The position numbers and the translations under genes were made by a program. DNA of 64,000 bases from Methanothrix sp. (GTDB taxonomy: Archaea > Halobacteriota > Methanosarcinia > Methanotrichales > Methanotrichaceae): positions 31,014-95,013 of the forward strand of contig JAPKYA010000002.1 of the NCBI GenBank assembly GCA_026394565.1, given 5' to 3'. This document shows, piece by piece, positions 37,132 through 46,119 of this stretch (its first letter is position 1; each line of letters opens with the position of its first letter). The notes below the pieces were generated by a model that ran no database searches, was not told the DNA's origin, and saw only the letters and a program-made list of their open reading frames with translations.

Positions 37132-37597
37132 TGTCGGGAAATTGGAACTGGTCGGGCATGAAGTTGGTGGCATCCGCCTTGTAGAGGTCCAGCTCCAGGA
37201 TTGTGTACTCTATTTCCTCTCCTACGTCCTTGGTCTCGAAGATCATGGGTGTGTTGTAGCGATAATAGCCGTAGACATTGTCAAACTTCCCTTCCCCGGC
37301 ATTCCAATCGTCTCCGATGGTGAAGTAAAGGCCGTATTCGCCATCCTCAATGCCGTTTACCTCCAGCGCATCCTTGGCGCGCAGGTAGACGGCCAGCTTT
37401 GGCTTCACCTTCTTATCGGTAAGCACTGCTACGGTGTCCATGGTCCAGTTGTTGTAGATGACCAGCAGGCCGTAGCCGTCCCGGTGCATGTCGCGGATGT
37501 AGGTGCCGGTATCGGGGCGGTCGGCGGGCTGGGCCTGCGTACTGGAAACGCCAAATAATAGTATAAGGATGATGAGACACATTGTTTTTTGGCGCAT
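37121..37597 (-). CDS. Secreted protein of unknown function
   Basis: 158 aa with a signal peptide (MCLIILILLFGVSSTQAQ). The mature domain contains YIRDMHRDGYGLLVIYNNWT, VYLRAKDALEVNGIEDGEYG and FTIGDDWNAGEGKFDN, the pattern of a single beta-sandwich resembling surface modules in related methanogens. No catalytic motif or anchor seen. It ends inside the convergent methyltransferase gene by 11 nt. Confidence 0.6.
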   Translation of the reverse strand: MRQKTMCLIILILLFGVSSTQAQPADRPDTGTYIRDMHRDGYGLLVIYNNWTMDTVAVLTDKKVKPKLAVYLRAKDALEVNGIEDGEYGLYFTIGDDWNAGEGKFDNVYGYYRYNTPMIFETKDVGEEIEYTILELDLYKADATNFMPDQFQFPDISS

Positions 37598-37664
37598 AAA
37601 ATCCCTTCTTTCAGTCGTGGATATACTCCCTGGTATTTATCTCTTTGATCAAGTCCTCCTGAAT

Positions 37665-39641
37665 TCAGGAGGGACTTGCCAATCTCTTCCCCTCCAGCTC
37701 CTGCAATTGCAGCACCCTCATCTGCACAATATCCATGGCGTCCTCGAACAGCTTCTTGTCGATCTCAATGCCGAAGAATTTCTTCAGCTTCTCCGGCGGG
37801 GTCAATGTGCTGCCTGCGGAGAGGTAGGCCATGTAGTTCACATTGAACTTTTCCGGATTTTCTTTGTACATTTTGAATAATGATAGAGTCACGGCTTTGG
37901 ACAGGGCATAGCTGAAGGTGTAGTAGTTATTGGTGAGATAGATGTGGTTGATGTAGGTCCACTGGGCGCTGTCCTCCGGGTAATAATCCACCAAACGGCT
38001 TCTGTACTCCCTGGACAGGTTGGTCCAGAGGGTGTTGAGATCGCCGCCGCTCACATTTGCTTTCTGGCGGCAAAGCTCGTGTGCCTTGTGCTCAAACTCG
38101 GTGATCATGGGCTGGAAGGTGAAGTAGCTCTCATAATCACTGACGCTATCCGCCAATATTGCCAGGGCCGTATCCTGGTCGTAGTTCTCCAGGGCATAGT
38201 CCACAAAGAGCTCCTCGTTGAAGGTTGAGGGGATCTCCATCTCGTACTCTGTGCCGGCACAATAGAGATAATCCACATTATTGCCCATCAGGTAGAAGTT
38301 GATGGCATGCCCCATCTCATGAGTAAGGGTTTTCTGGTCTTGCATCAAACCCTTAAAGTTCATGAATATCAAAGCCGGACGCTGAAGGGCGCACATATCC
38401 TGGCAGTAGCCACCCGGCTGCTTTCCGCCCTCGGGATTGGGGTAGACATCCATTGAGCCGCTGGTCGTTGTCTTTATGAAGATCTCCTGGAAGGCCGGGT
38501 CCATTGCTGCATAAGAGGCGGAGATATTGGACAGAGTATCCTCGTAGCCGTATTTCTTGTCGGGATTTTTCAGCAGTTGAAGCGCTAAGTCGTAAGGCTT
38601 CAGGAGCGACAGATTCATCCTTGTCCTTCTGAACTCGTAATAGCCGTCGAAGTCTCCCTTGCGCTCCTTGAAGACCTGGTTCATGGTCTCTACTTGCTCT
38701 TTGGTGAGATAGGTCTCGAACATCTTGGCATCGTAAGAGTCGGAGTAATTCAGCTCGCGGGCGATCTGGTCGTCCAATCTTGATTTGTTGCAGTAGATAT
38801 CTGCCATTTTATCCGACTCATTGATAAGATGGTAGAAACGCTTGTCGTAGCCCATCTTTCTGTTGTTTCGGTTGCTGTCTGTAGAGAGAAGCTCCGAATA
38901 GGTTTGAGAGTTTATGGCCAGCTCACTTCCGTTCTCCAGAGTGATATTTCCAGCAACGGTAACGTTATTGGTTACCTTCTTTTCCGCCTCGGTATTGATC
39001 TTCATAAGCTGGTTGGAGATGTCGGCCAAAAAGGCGGCATGAGTCTCATTCCTGGGCCGGTGATCTCGGAAGCGTTGGTAGCTGTTCTCCAGGTACGCTC
39101 TGTACTTTTCCAGGCCGGGTTGCTCTGAAAAAAGCCTGTTCCATTCGGCAGGAGAAAGCGACTTCAGCAATACGTCGGCGAAGGAGGTGGCCTTGTAATG
39201 CTCCGTGGATAAGTTCTGCACATCTGAGACGAAATTCTCGAAGAACTTGTCGTTGACATTCAGGCTATTTTGGCCATAAGCATATGCCATAACGACGCTT
39301 AAATTCCGGCTGAAGTTCTTATTCTCCTCGATATATTTCAGCAAATCCGGCCCGGTGAGGTTCTCGAATAGGTGGCGAAATGTCGCATTTATCTCTTGCG
39401 ACTTTATCTTCAGCCTTTCAAATTCAGAGGTTGCCGTCTCCCTGTCTTTAAATAGGTTTGATAAATCCCAGGAAGTGGTAATTTCACTTCGATTCAGTCC
39501 TGTCATCCCTTTCTCAGGAGATGCGGCAAGGCAAGAGCCATTAATTAAAAGCATAATTGCAATGAACATGGCCGATATGAAAAATCCTTCTGCCGACTTA
39601 ATCACTATTCCAAATCGATAGACTTTTATGGACGATTGCAT
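37665..39641 (-). CDS. pepF: Secreted oligoendopeptidase F (M3B family)
   Basis: 658 aa zinc metallopeptidase. Active-site motif HEMGH in KTLTHEMGHAINFYL, with the third ligand region ...FNEELFVDYALE further on; the M3 N-terminal domain (SWDLSNLFKDRETATSEFER) is present. Unlike usual cytosolic PepF, a long hydrophobic N-terminal segment (FISAMFIAIMLLINGSCLAA) acts as signal peptide or anchor, so it probably digests peptides outside the membrane. Start taken at ATG 39641; the open frame to 39680 crosses into mch on the other strand. Confidence 0.88.
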   Translation of the reverse strand: MQSSIKVYRFGIVIKSAEGFFISAMFIAIMLLINGSCLAASPEKGMTGLNRSEITTSWDLSNLFKDRETATSEFERLKIKSQEINATFRHLFENLTGPDLLKYIEENKNFSRNLSVVMAYAYGQNSLNVNDKFFENFVSDVQNLSTEHYKATSFADVLLKSLSPAEWNRLFSEQPGLEKYRAYLENSYQRFRDHRPRNETHAAFLADISNQLMKINTEAEKKVTNNVTVAGNITLENGSELAINSQTYSELLSTDSNRNNRKMGYDKRFYHLINESDKMADIYCNKSRLDDQIARELNYSDSYDAKMFETYLTKEQVETMNQVFKERKGDFDGYYEFRRTRMNLSLLKPYDLALQLLKNPDKKYGYEDTLSNISASYAAMDPAFQEIFIKTTTSGSMDVYPNPEGGKQPGGYCQDMCALQRPALIFMNFKGLMQDQKTLTHEMGHAINFYLMGNNVDYLYCAGTEYEMEIPSTFNEELFVDYALENYDQDTALAILADSVSDYESYFTFQPMITEFEHKAHELCRQKANVSGGDLNTLWTNLSREYRSRLVDYYPEDSAQWTYINHIYLTNNYYTFSYALSKAVTLSLFKMYKENPEKFNVNYMAYLSAGSTLTPPEKLKKFFGIEIDKKLFEDAMDIVQMRVLQLQELEGKRLASPS

Positions 39642-39669
39642 TCTTGATGAGGAAAGGTGATCCGGCTTG

Positions 39670-40626
39670 ATGGGAATCAATGAGATGGGATTCGAGGTCT
39701 TCGAGGAGATGCTCGATTATGCAGACGAGCTGCAAATCGATGTCCACGAACTCGACAACGGCACGGTTGTGGCTGATGCGGGCGTGCAGGCCCATGGTGG
39801 CTATGGTGCAGGCGTCTACCTCTCCCGCCTCTGCATGGCAGATCTGGCGGAAATTCAGCTTACGCCCTTCGATATCAAAGGCATTCTATTGCCGGGCATT
39901 CAGGTGGCGACAGACCATCCCGCCGTCTCCTGCATGGCCTCTCAGTGCGCCATGTGGCAGATCAAGGCGGACAAGTACTTCGCCATGGGCAGCGGTCCGG
40001 CGCGCGTGCTGGCCAGAAAGACCCGCGACCTCTACGAGAAGATAGGCTTTGAGGAGTTCTCTGATGTGGCTGTAATTGTCCTGGAGTCAAACAAGCTGCC
40101 TGATGAAAAAGTCTCCGCCCTCATTGCGGAAAAGTGCGGCATCGATCCGGCTGACCTGAGAATTGCCATTGCGCCCACTGACAGCATAGCCGGGCTGGTG
40201 CAGGTCTCGGCGCGGGTAGTCGAGACGGGTCTGCATAAGCTCTTTACCATGGGCTTTGACATAAACACTATCAAGAGCGGCTGGGGCCGGGCGCCCATCT
40301 CGCCCATCACCGGCGATGCAACCATGTGCATGGGTTCCTCCAACGACGCCATAATTTACGGCGGGGAGACTTACTACACACTGAAGTATGAGAACCTGGA
40401 GGAGCTGCAGCAATATCTGAAAGGCATGCCGTCCCAGGCCTCTCGAGATTGGGGGGCACCCTTCTACAAGACATTCAAGGCGGCGGGCTTTGACTTCTTC
40501 AAGGTGGATCACAACGTCTTTGCCCCGGCCAAGGTTGTCATGAACGAGATCAAGTCGAGGCGCACTTTTGTAAGCGGCATGGTGTTCCTGGACGTATTGG
40601 CCGAGTCCTTCAATCTGCAAAGCTAG
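39670..40626 (+). CDS. mch: Methenyltetrahydromethanopterin cyclohydrolase
   Basis: 318 aa cytosolic enzyme that interconverts formyl- and methenyl-tetrahydro(sarcina)methanopterin in the C1 pathway of methanogenesis. Conserved: DAGVQAHGGYGAGVYLSRLC, PGIQVATDHPAVSCMASQCA, YFAMGSGPARVLARK, and SGWGRAPISPITGDATMCMG. AGGAAAGGTGATCC precedes the ATG at 39670. Divergent to pepF with only 28 nt between starts. The other C1 genes of the route are not nearby, apart from mtr at the other end. Confidence 0.97.
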   Translation: MGINEMGFEVFEEMLDYADELQIDVHELDNGTVVADAGVQAHGGYGAGVYLSRLCMADLAEIQLTPFDIKGILLPGIQVATDHPAVSCMASQCAMWQIKADKYFAMGSGPARVLARKTRDLYEKIGFEEFSDVAVIVLESNKLPDEKVSALIAEKCGIDPADLRIAIAPTDSIAGLVQVSARVVETGLHKLFTMGFDINTIKSGWGRAPISPITGDATMCMGSSNDAIIYGGETYYTLKYENLEELQQYLKGMPSQASRDWGAPFYKTFKAAGFDFFKVDHNVFAPAKVVMNEIKSRRTFVSGMVFLDVLAESFNLQS

Positions 40627-40658
40627 ATAAGCTCGCTGGAATATCCAAGGAGATTGAA

Positions 40659-40913
40659 ATGAAATCCCCAGAGTGCGACCTCAAGGGCCACGGACCGTGC
40701 CGCGGCCCTATCTGCCAACGTGGCATAAGCCTCAATCACATGTGCGACCTGCACATCAGGCTTCAATCATACTGGACCGGGCATAATCCTGGCAAGAAAC
40801 TTAACGATTGGCTGGACGGACTGGCAAATGCGGAGATCGAGGAGGCATCAAGGAAGGCTCCAACCCGCGGAAAGCACTGGCAGGAGGTCAGTTGGCAATC
40901 CAGCGAGGAGTAA
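40659..40913 (+). CDS. Small Cys/His-rich protein
   Basis: 84 aa. The N-terminal half has CDLKGHGPCRGPICQRG and NHMCDLHI, four Cys and two His that could bind zinc; the C-terminal half is helical and charged, ending QEVSWQSSEE. AAGGAGATTGAA precedes the ATG. It lies 32 nt behind mch and may be cotranscribed with it. No family recognised. Confidence 0.6.
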   Translation: MKSPECDLKGHGPCRGPICQRGISLNHMCDLHIRLQSYWTGHNPGKKLNDWLDGLANAEIEEASRKAPTRGKHWQEVSWQSSEE

Positions 40914-40966
40914 AAAAATAATATTTTTTATAGCCGGATTGAATTTCAGATCAGTCGTAACATTAT

Positions 40967-41947
40967 TTATTTAATAATACCAAATATTATCTCCAATATT
41001 ACCACAACTAGTGGTATTATTATAATTAATGCGATGTGCAAAACCTCGTAAGAGCCAAATGGCCACTGGCACATTTCATCCAACTGACATTGGATATCCA
41101 GCATATTTTTGAGACGTGAAGCGTTTTCTTTTGTTGGATTGAGAAGAGCCTCCTCTGCATTATCTCTCAAATAAGCTGAAAAAATCTTTAATTTTTCTTT
41201 TTTTGTTTTTATCATCATCTGATGAATGCTGTACTGCGGCAGGATGAAATATGCGCATAATAATATAGCAAAGCTCGAAAACCAGAGTATGCTCGGCAAA
41301 GTAGATAATTTGAGCGGGGTGGACAGATGAAAAAGTCCCCATGCGATATAAACGCTGGCAGAGCAAAGGGTAAATTTTGAATACAGCACGCCCTTGAATC
41401 GAATATTTTTAGAAATTATGACATTGACGCGCAAGGGAAGTTTTCCCATATTATAAACCACCAATGCCGTGGCGATCAAAACATATAAACCCGCCCCCAT
41501 TAAATAATGTGCTAAATAATAATAAATTTTTACAAATACATATGAATAGTATGGTTGAGAAGTGAAGCCTAACTGATCTAAACCTAGCTTGATGGCGATT
41601 ATGGTCGTGGAGACGCCAGTTAGAATCATTCTTCGATCATTAAAAATATCTAATTCCTGGCTCTCATGCCATCTTGCGACTTCTAATGCAGGTAATTCAA
41701 TTATATAAATAAATATATCCCGTAGATTTAATATTTTCTCATGGGCCCAGACAACAATTATTATCTGCTGAGCGATCAAAGTTGAAAGAATAAAGTAGGA
41801 CGTGATGTGGGCAAATGATTTTTCTAAAAGTGCCATAATGATAATTGAATTCAGGAAAAATAGCGCTCCGACAGATGCCCCTGCCCAGTTGTAAGGAAGC
41901 GGCAATACTGATATAGCTCTCTCCAGGTGCGTTTTATGCCGGATCAT
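40967..41947 (-). CDS. Polytopic membrane protein, paralogue B
   Basis: 326 aa with about seven to eight hydrophobic segments. It begins MIRHKTHLERAISVLPLPYN and ends with an amphipathic helix plus WPFGSYEVLHIALIIIIPLV. It aligns throughout with the upstream protein at 41934-42968 (THLERA, PQYGIHQMM, QRQLD, WPFxxYEvLHI), so the pair arose by tandem duplication. The genes overlap by 14 nt. No known family recognised. The DNA is visibly more A+T-rich than its neighbours, which suggests transfer. Confidence 0.65.
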   Translation of the reverse strand: MIRHKTHLERAISVLPLPYNWAGASVGALFFLNSIIIMALLEKSFAHITSYFILSTLIAQQIIIVVWAHEKILNLRDIFIYIIELPALEVARWHESQELDIFNDRRMILTGVSTTIIAIKLGLDQLGFTSQPYYSYVFVKIYYYLAHYLMGAGLYVLIATALVVYNMGKLPLRVNVIISKNIRFKGVLYSKFTLCSASVYIAWGLFHLSTPLKLSTLPSILWFSSFAILLCAYFILPQYSIHQMMIKTKKEKLKIFSAYLRDNAEEALLNPTKENASRLKNMLDIQCQLDEMCQWPFGSYEVLHIALIIIIPLVVVILEIIFGIIK

Positions 41948-42968
41948 TTATCACACCACGTATTACTTCGAAAGCCAACACGATCAACGGTATAACTGTG
42001 ATCAAAATGATATGCAATATTTCATAAAAACTGAATGGCCATTCGCTCAATTTATCTAACTGGCGCTGAATGTCCAGCAAATCATTTAAGGATATGATAT
42101 TCTCATCAGTCGGATTTACAAAAGTCACATCAGCTAAAGCACTCAAATGCGATGAAAATGCATCTATCTTTTTTTGTTTTGTTCTAACCATCATCTGGTG
42201 AATGCCGTACTGGGGGAGGATGAAGTATGTACATAGTAACACCGCAAAAAATACAAACAATAGAGTCCTCTCTAGAGGAGATAATTGCAGAGGAGTCAAC
42301 ATCTGAAAAATTACCCAAATTATATAAATACTTGATGCATAAATAGTAAATTTTGAATACAGTATCCCTATGGCTTGCATGTCTCTGGAAAATAAAACGT
42401 TTGCAGTAAGAGGAAGATCTCCAATTTTATGTACAGCGGATGCCGTCATAATCATAACATATAAACCAATCCCAAGAGTATAAACCGCTAAATAATAAAT
42501 AACTTTAAAAATAATATTTGGAAATATCTGAAAAGAGAATCCGAAATAATCCACGCCCAGTAAATGAGCCAAAATAACGGCGAAGATTCCTGATGCGATC
42601 AATTTTTTATCGTCGAATATGATTGCAGTCTGCTCTTCATACCGTTTTTTAATTTTTTCCTCAGGCCATTCAACCAGATGGATAAGAGTATTTATGAATA
42701 ATCTCATTTTCTTGTGTGCCCAGACAACTCCAATGCTCTGCCATGCTGTTAAAGCCGAAAGGACCAGAAAGACCCAGATAAAAGCGTACGATCTCTCAAA
42801 AAACAACAAAACCGCAAAAGATATTATGGATGATACTCCGCCAAAAATCGTCCATGCCCAGTAGTAAGGAAACGGAATTATAGATGAGGCTCTCTCCAGG
42901 TGTGTTTCATGATCCTGGCTGGATCTTGCCCAGCGGAATTGAAGGAGATTCTCCATAGAACAATCCAC
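41934..42968 (-). CDS. Polytopic membrane protein, paralogue A
   Basis: 344 aa, same plan as its downstream paralogue: an N-terminal soluble piece with HETHLERASSIIPFPYYWAW, several membrane helices, a cytoplasmic helical segment and a C-terminal helix pair (WPFSFYEILHIILITVIPLI). Possible partner or subunit of the next gene, since the two are translationally coupled. Function unknown. A decayed third copy of the C-terminal part is found at 45333-45385. Confidence 0.65.
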   Translation of the reverse strand: MDCSMENLLQFRWARSSQDHETHLERASSIIPFPYYWAWTIFGGVSSIISFAVLLFFERSYAFIWVFLVLSALTAWQSIGVVWAHKKMRLFINTLIHLVEWPEEKIKKRYEEQTAIIFDDKKLIASGIFAVILAHLLGVDYFGFSFQIFPNIIFKVIYYLAVYTLGIGLYVMIMTASAVHKIGDLPLTANVLFSRDMQAIGILYSKFTIYASSIYIIWVIFQMLTPLQLSPLERTLLFVFFAVLLCTYFILPQYGIHQMMVRTKQKKIDAFSSHLSALADVTFVNPTDENIISLNDLLDIQRQLDKLSEWPFSFYEILHIILITVIPLIVLAFEVIRGVINDPA

Positions 42969-43215
42969 TCGTTCATTCAGTTCATCACGATTATATGTTA
43001 TGTATTGTCACATCTTATATTTTTCCCATCTTACCCCTTGCAGAGTATGTTAAACTCAATATTTTACTATAATAATTACATTATAAAACAATCTGCAAAA
43101 GAATCCTTCCTCTTGGATGGGCCCGGCTGCGCCGCGAGGGCGAAAGTGTCCGGCAAAATGCGCGAGACTCTGCGGACCTAATAATAGTAGACGATTGATC
43201 TAAAAAATTTAGAGC

Positions 43216-45291
43216 TTAGAGCCCAGTGGCGCTGGCCAGCTCCATGGTCTGGGTTTTGTTGGTATTGCCATCAACAAGGGCCACAATGCTTCCCGTATTC
43301 CAGAGATAGAGATACCTGAAGCTGTTATCTCCTCTGATATCTTTTATCTCTAAAGCCCCATGGCCGTTGATTGTGGCATTGCCGAATATGGTGTAGCCCC
43401 GGGCCAATAGATCCTGGTATGTCTTTTCAAAGTTGGAGACGGCAGCCCTGGCGTGCTCCTCATCGGAAAGCTGGATCAGGGTGATCTTGGCATCGTAAGA
43501 CTCGCCGGGCTTGCCCCACTGATATATGCCGACAGAAGTATTGGCCGGTCCGATATCCTCAGATCCGTAGAACCCCTTGATATAGTCGGTCATATTCACA
43601 CTGCTGTCCATCTCGGGCAGAGCTGCCAGCAGCTTGAAGCCCTCCGGCAGATTCTCCTTTGGCACCTTAGATGTCTTCAATTGTGGACGGGACAAAATTG
43701 GCTCTAGGCCATTGCTAACAGGTAGCTCATTCTCTGGCGATACAGACTTTGATTCAGTTATTTCGAAGCTAGCCACTTTGCGACTATCGAATCCATCAGG
43801 GCCTGCATGCTTACCGTCTCTTACTCGAACTTCTATCTGTTTTTCGCCCACATTATCTTTAGTCGTAGTCCAAGTCCACTGATTCTGAGACTGCCAATCC
43901 GTTACTGGCTGGCCATTCAGGAAGAAACGATAGAGAGTCGGATCGTTCTCAGAGTCAGAAGCTTTTGCAGTCCAGGTCACAACTGACCCGGTTTCCTGTG
44001 GGCTGACCTTATCGGAAGTCAGGCTGGTCAGAACAGGTAGCTGGTTTGCTTCCTTCGTAGCTGTAACAGGCACGGTCTTTGATGCAGTTATCGTGAAGCT
44101 AGCCATCTTATTGCTATCGAATCCGTTTGTGAGCGCATGTCCATACTTTCCATCTCTTACGTGGACCTCGATCTGGTTTTCGCCGATATCACCATCAATG
44201 GTTGTCCAGATCCACTTATCATCTTTGGTCCAGCCGGTTACAGGATCGTCATTCAGGAAGAAACGGTAAAGAATCTGATCGTTATCCTGGTCTTTGGCCT
44301 CAGTAGTCCAGGTTATTGCTGTTCCTTTCTCTTGAGGGCTGGATTTGTCAGAAGTCAGGCTGATTAGTCGAGGGGGCCTGTTGAATTTCTCAGGCAAATT
44401 TAAAGGGACTTGGGTTTTAGTAGCGTTTTTTCTGATAAAAAGAACAATATTCTTCTCACCCGTGAAGAAAGGACCTCCTGGATGCGGATTCCCTTTCTCG
44501 TCCGGCCACCAGTCCAGGTTGAGCCAGACATCTCTTGTATCCGTATCGATATTAGTAAAAATCTTATCCGTTTCAAACTCCTGCTTCAGCCAGTTAATAG
44601 TATCATTCACCTGACTACTTCGAGAGTTAAGCTGGCCCACGTAGACTTCGGTGTAAGCATGACCCCCCGCGGTATTGTTGGTGGTCAGAATGATTCGTGT
44701 AGTGCCGCCTATGGACTCTACGAGTGCGGACATGAGAATGGCAAAATCAGCACAGCCACCTCCACCCACACGTTTGGGATCCACCTCTTCGCCCTGCTTC
44801 AAAGTTTGATTGGCAAAAAAAAAGTTATTTGCACCTCTTGGATCGTGCACATAGCTCCATCCTCTTTTATGACCATCACCACTCATTAAATAGCTAAAAA
44901 TTGCGGCAACTTGCTCTATAGTATAATCACCAGGATGGCTGATTCCGATATGGATAGCTTCTTCATGGACCTTGGTGTTCTCTGGCTCGACTCGGGAGTC
45001 GAATAACTTCTTCAGTTCCGTAACATTTTTCTCTGTTGTGCCTTCCGAATTAGTACCACCACCTACTACTGGAAATGCTAAAATCTCGCTATCAGCTTGT
45101 GTGGATATTGCGGGCACTCCCACGAGGTCATGAGATGAGAGATGCGCTTGCTCCAGTTGGGCAGAAGTATAGCTGGCTACATCTGAAGATTTTTCATCAA
45201 AGACGAAAGGCACGTCTACAGCTAGTGCTGATCCGATAAGAATAAGAAGAACTGCACAGAGCCAGAATGCCCACGGAGACATGGAGATCAA
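43216..45291 (-). CDS. Secreted transglutaminase-like protein with Ig-like repeats
   Basis: 691 aa with signal peptide (FWLCAVLLILIGSALA). Residues about 100-275 form a transglutaminase-like (papain-fold) domain: Cys in GGGGCADFAILMSALVES, His in GGHAYTEVYVG, Asp in VWLNLDWWPDEKG, which is the usual C-H-D set. Two Ig-like repeats of about 95 aa follow (PPRLISLTSDKSSPQEKG; LPVLTSLTSDKVSPQETG), then a C-terminal domain (ENLPEGFKLLAALPEMDS) that is repeated as a separate small protein at 45463. Likely a cell-surface enzyme; substrate unknown. Related to the gene at 61870. Confidence 0.75.
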   Translation of the reverse strand: MISMSPWAFWLCAVLLILIGSALAVDVPFVFDEKSSDVASYTSAQLEQAHLSSHDLVGVPAISTQADSEILAFPVVGGGTNSEGTTEKNVTELKKLFDSRVEPENTKVHEEAIHIGISHPGDYTIEQVAAIFSYLMSGDGHKRGWSYVHDPRGANNFFFANQTLKQGEEVDPKRVGGGGCADFAILMSALVESIGGTTRIILTTNNTAGGHAYTEVYVGQLNSRSSQVNDTINWLKQEFETDKIFTNIDTDTRDVWLNLDWWPDEKGNPHPGGPFFTGEKNIVLFIRKNATKTQVPLNLPEKFNRPPRLISLTSDKSSPQEKGTAITWTTEAKDQDNDQILYRFFLNDDPVTGWTKDDKWIWTTIDGDIGENQIEVHVRDGKYGHALTNGFDSNKMASFTITASKTVPVTATKEANQLPVLTSLTSDKVSPQETGSVVTWTAKASDSENDPTLYRFFLNGQPVTDWQSQNQWTWTTTKDNVGEKQIEVRVRDGKHAGPDGFDSRKVASFEITESKSVSPENELPVSNGLEPILSRPQLKTSKVPKENLPEGFKLLAALPEMDSSVNMTDYIKGFYGSEDIGPANTSVGIYQWGKPGESYDAKITLIQLSDEEHARAAVSNFEKTYQDLLARGYTIFGNATINGHGALEIKDIRGDNSFRYLYLWNTGSIVALVDGNTNKTQTMELASATGL

Positions 45292-45332
45292 GACAACATG
45301 TTATTGACTACTATATCTATTTTTCATCGATG

Positions 45333-45385
45333 ATTAGAGCAAAAACTCATAAGAACCAAAAGGCCACTGGCATATTTCACTACTA
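45333..45385 (-). pseudogene. Remnant of a third copy of the polytopic membrane protein
   Basis: Around 45340-45380 the DNA matches 41040-41080, the region coding CQWPFGSYEVL of the membrane protein, with most positions shared (ccactggca(c/t)atttca), but no gene surrounds it. It looks like a leftover of a further duplicate. Short, so statistical support is limited. Confidence 0.4.
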
Positions 45386-45462
45386 GTAAACTATTGATGT
45401 GACTGCTCACGCCGATGAATCAGCAGGGATTAGTCCTGACTTAATCCTAAATATTTTAGAGC

Positions 45463-46020
45463 TTAGAGCCCCGTGACACCGGCCAACTCCAGGCTCTGGG
45501 TTTTGTTGTTGTTGCCCATAACAAGAACCACAATGCTTCCTGTATTCCAGAGATAGATATACCTCTTGATGCTGCTATCTCCTAGGATATCTTTTATTTC
45601 CAAAGCCCCATGGTCATTGATTGTGGCGTTACCGAATATAGGCAAGCCCCGGGCCAATAGATCCTTGTATTCCTTTTGGTTTTCAAAGTTGGAGACGGCA
45701 GCCTTGGCGTGCTCCTCATCAGAAAGCTGGATCAGGGTGATCTTGGCATCGCCGTCCACACCGAGCTTGCCCCACTGGTATATGCCCACAGAGGTATTGG
45801 CCGGGCCAATGTTCTCAGATCCGTAGAAATCCCTGATGTAATCAGTCATATTTAAGTTGCTGTTCGTTCCGGGCAGAGTCGCCAGCAGCTTGAAGCCCTC
45901 CGGCAGATTATCTTTTGGCACCGCCGGATTCGATGTCGATGCTCCCGTCTGATCTGCCGCCAGGCAGCCAGCATTGGATGCCAGCACCAGGGATATGAAT
46001 AGTAAGCAAATTAATCTCAT
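45463..46020 (-). CDS. Secreted single-domain protein, paralogue of a larger C-terminal domain
   Basis: 185 aa: signal peptide (LICLLFISLVLASNAGCLAA, possibly with a lipobox-like Cys), short linker, then one domain (DNLPEGFKLLATLPGTNSNL to the end). That domain aligns along its full length with the C-terminal part of the transglutaminase-like protein at 43216-45291 and the DNA is similar too, so a domain duplication is evident. Function unknown; many N-glycosylation sites (NMT, NTS, NAT). Confidence 0.7.
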   Translation of the reverse strand: MRLICLLFISLVLASNAGCLAADQTGASTSNPAVPKDNLPEGFKLLATLPGTNSNLNMTDYIRDFYGSENIGPANTSVGIYQWGKLGVDGDAKITLIQLSDEEHAKAAVSNFENQKEYKDLLARGLPIFGNATINDHGALEIKDILGDSSIKRYIYLWNTGSIVVLVMGNNNKTQSLELAGVTGL

Positions 46021-46119
46021 GAATGAGCCTATCGTATTTTCAAGTCCATAAGCTTTGTGAGCCGAAAAGGCAGTTCGACTGCATAGCGAAGACCCCCTTT
46101 TTCCTGATTCCCCGCCAAT

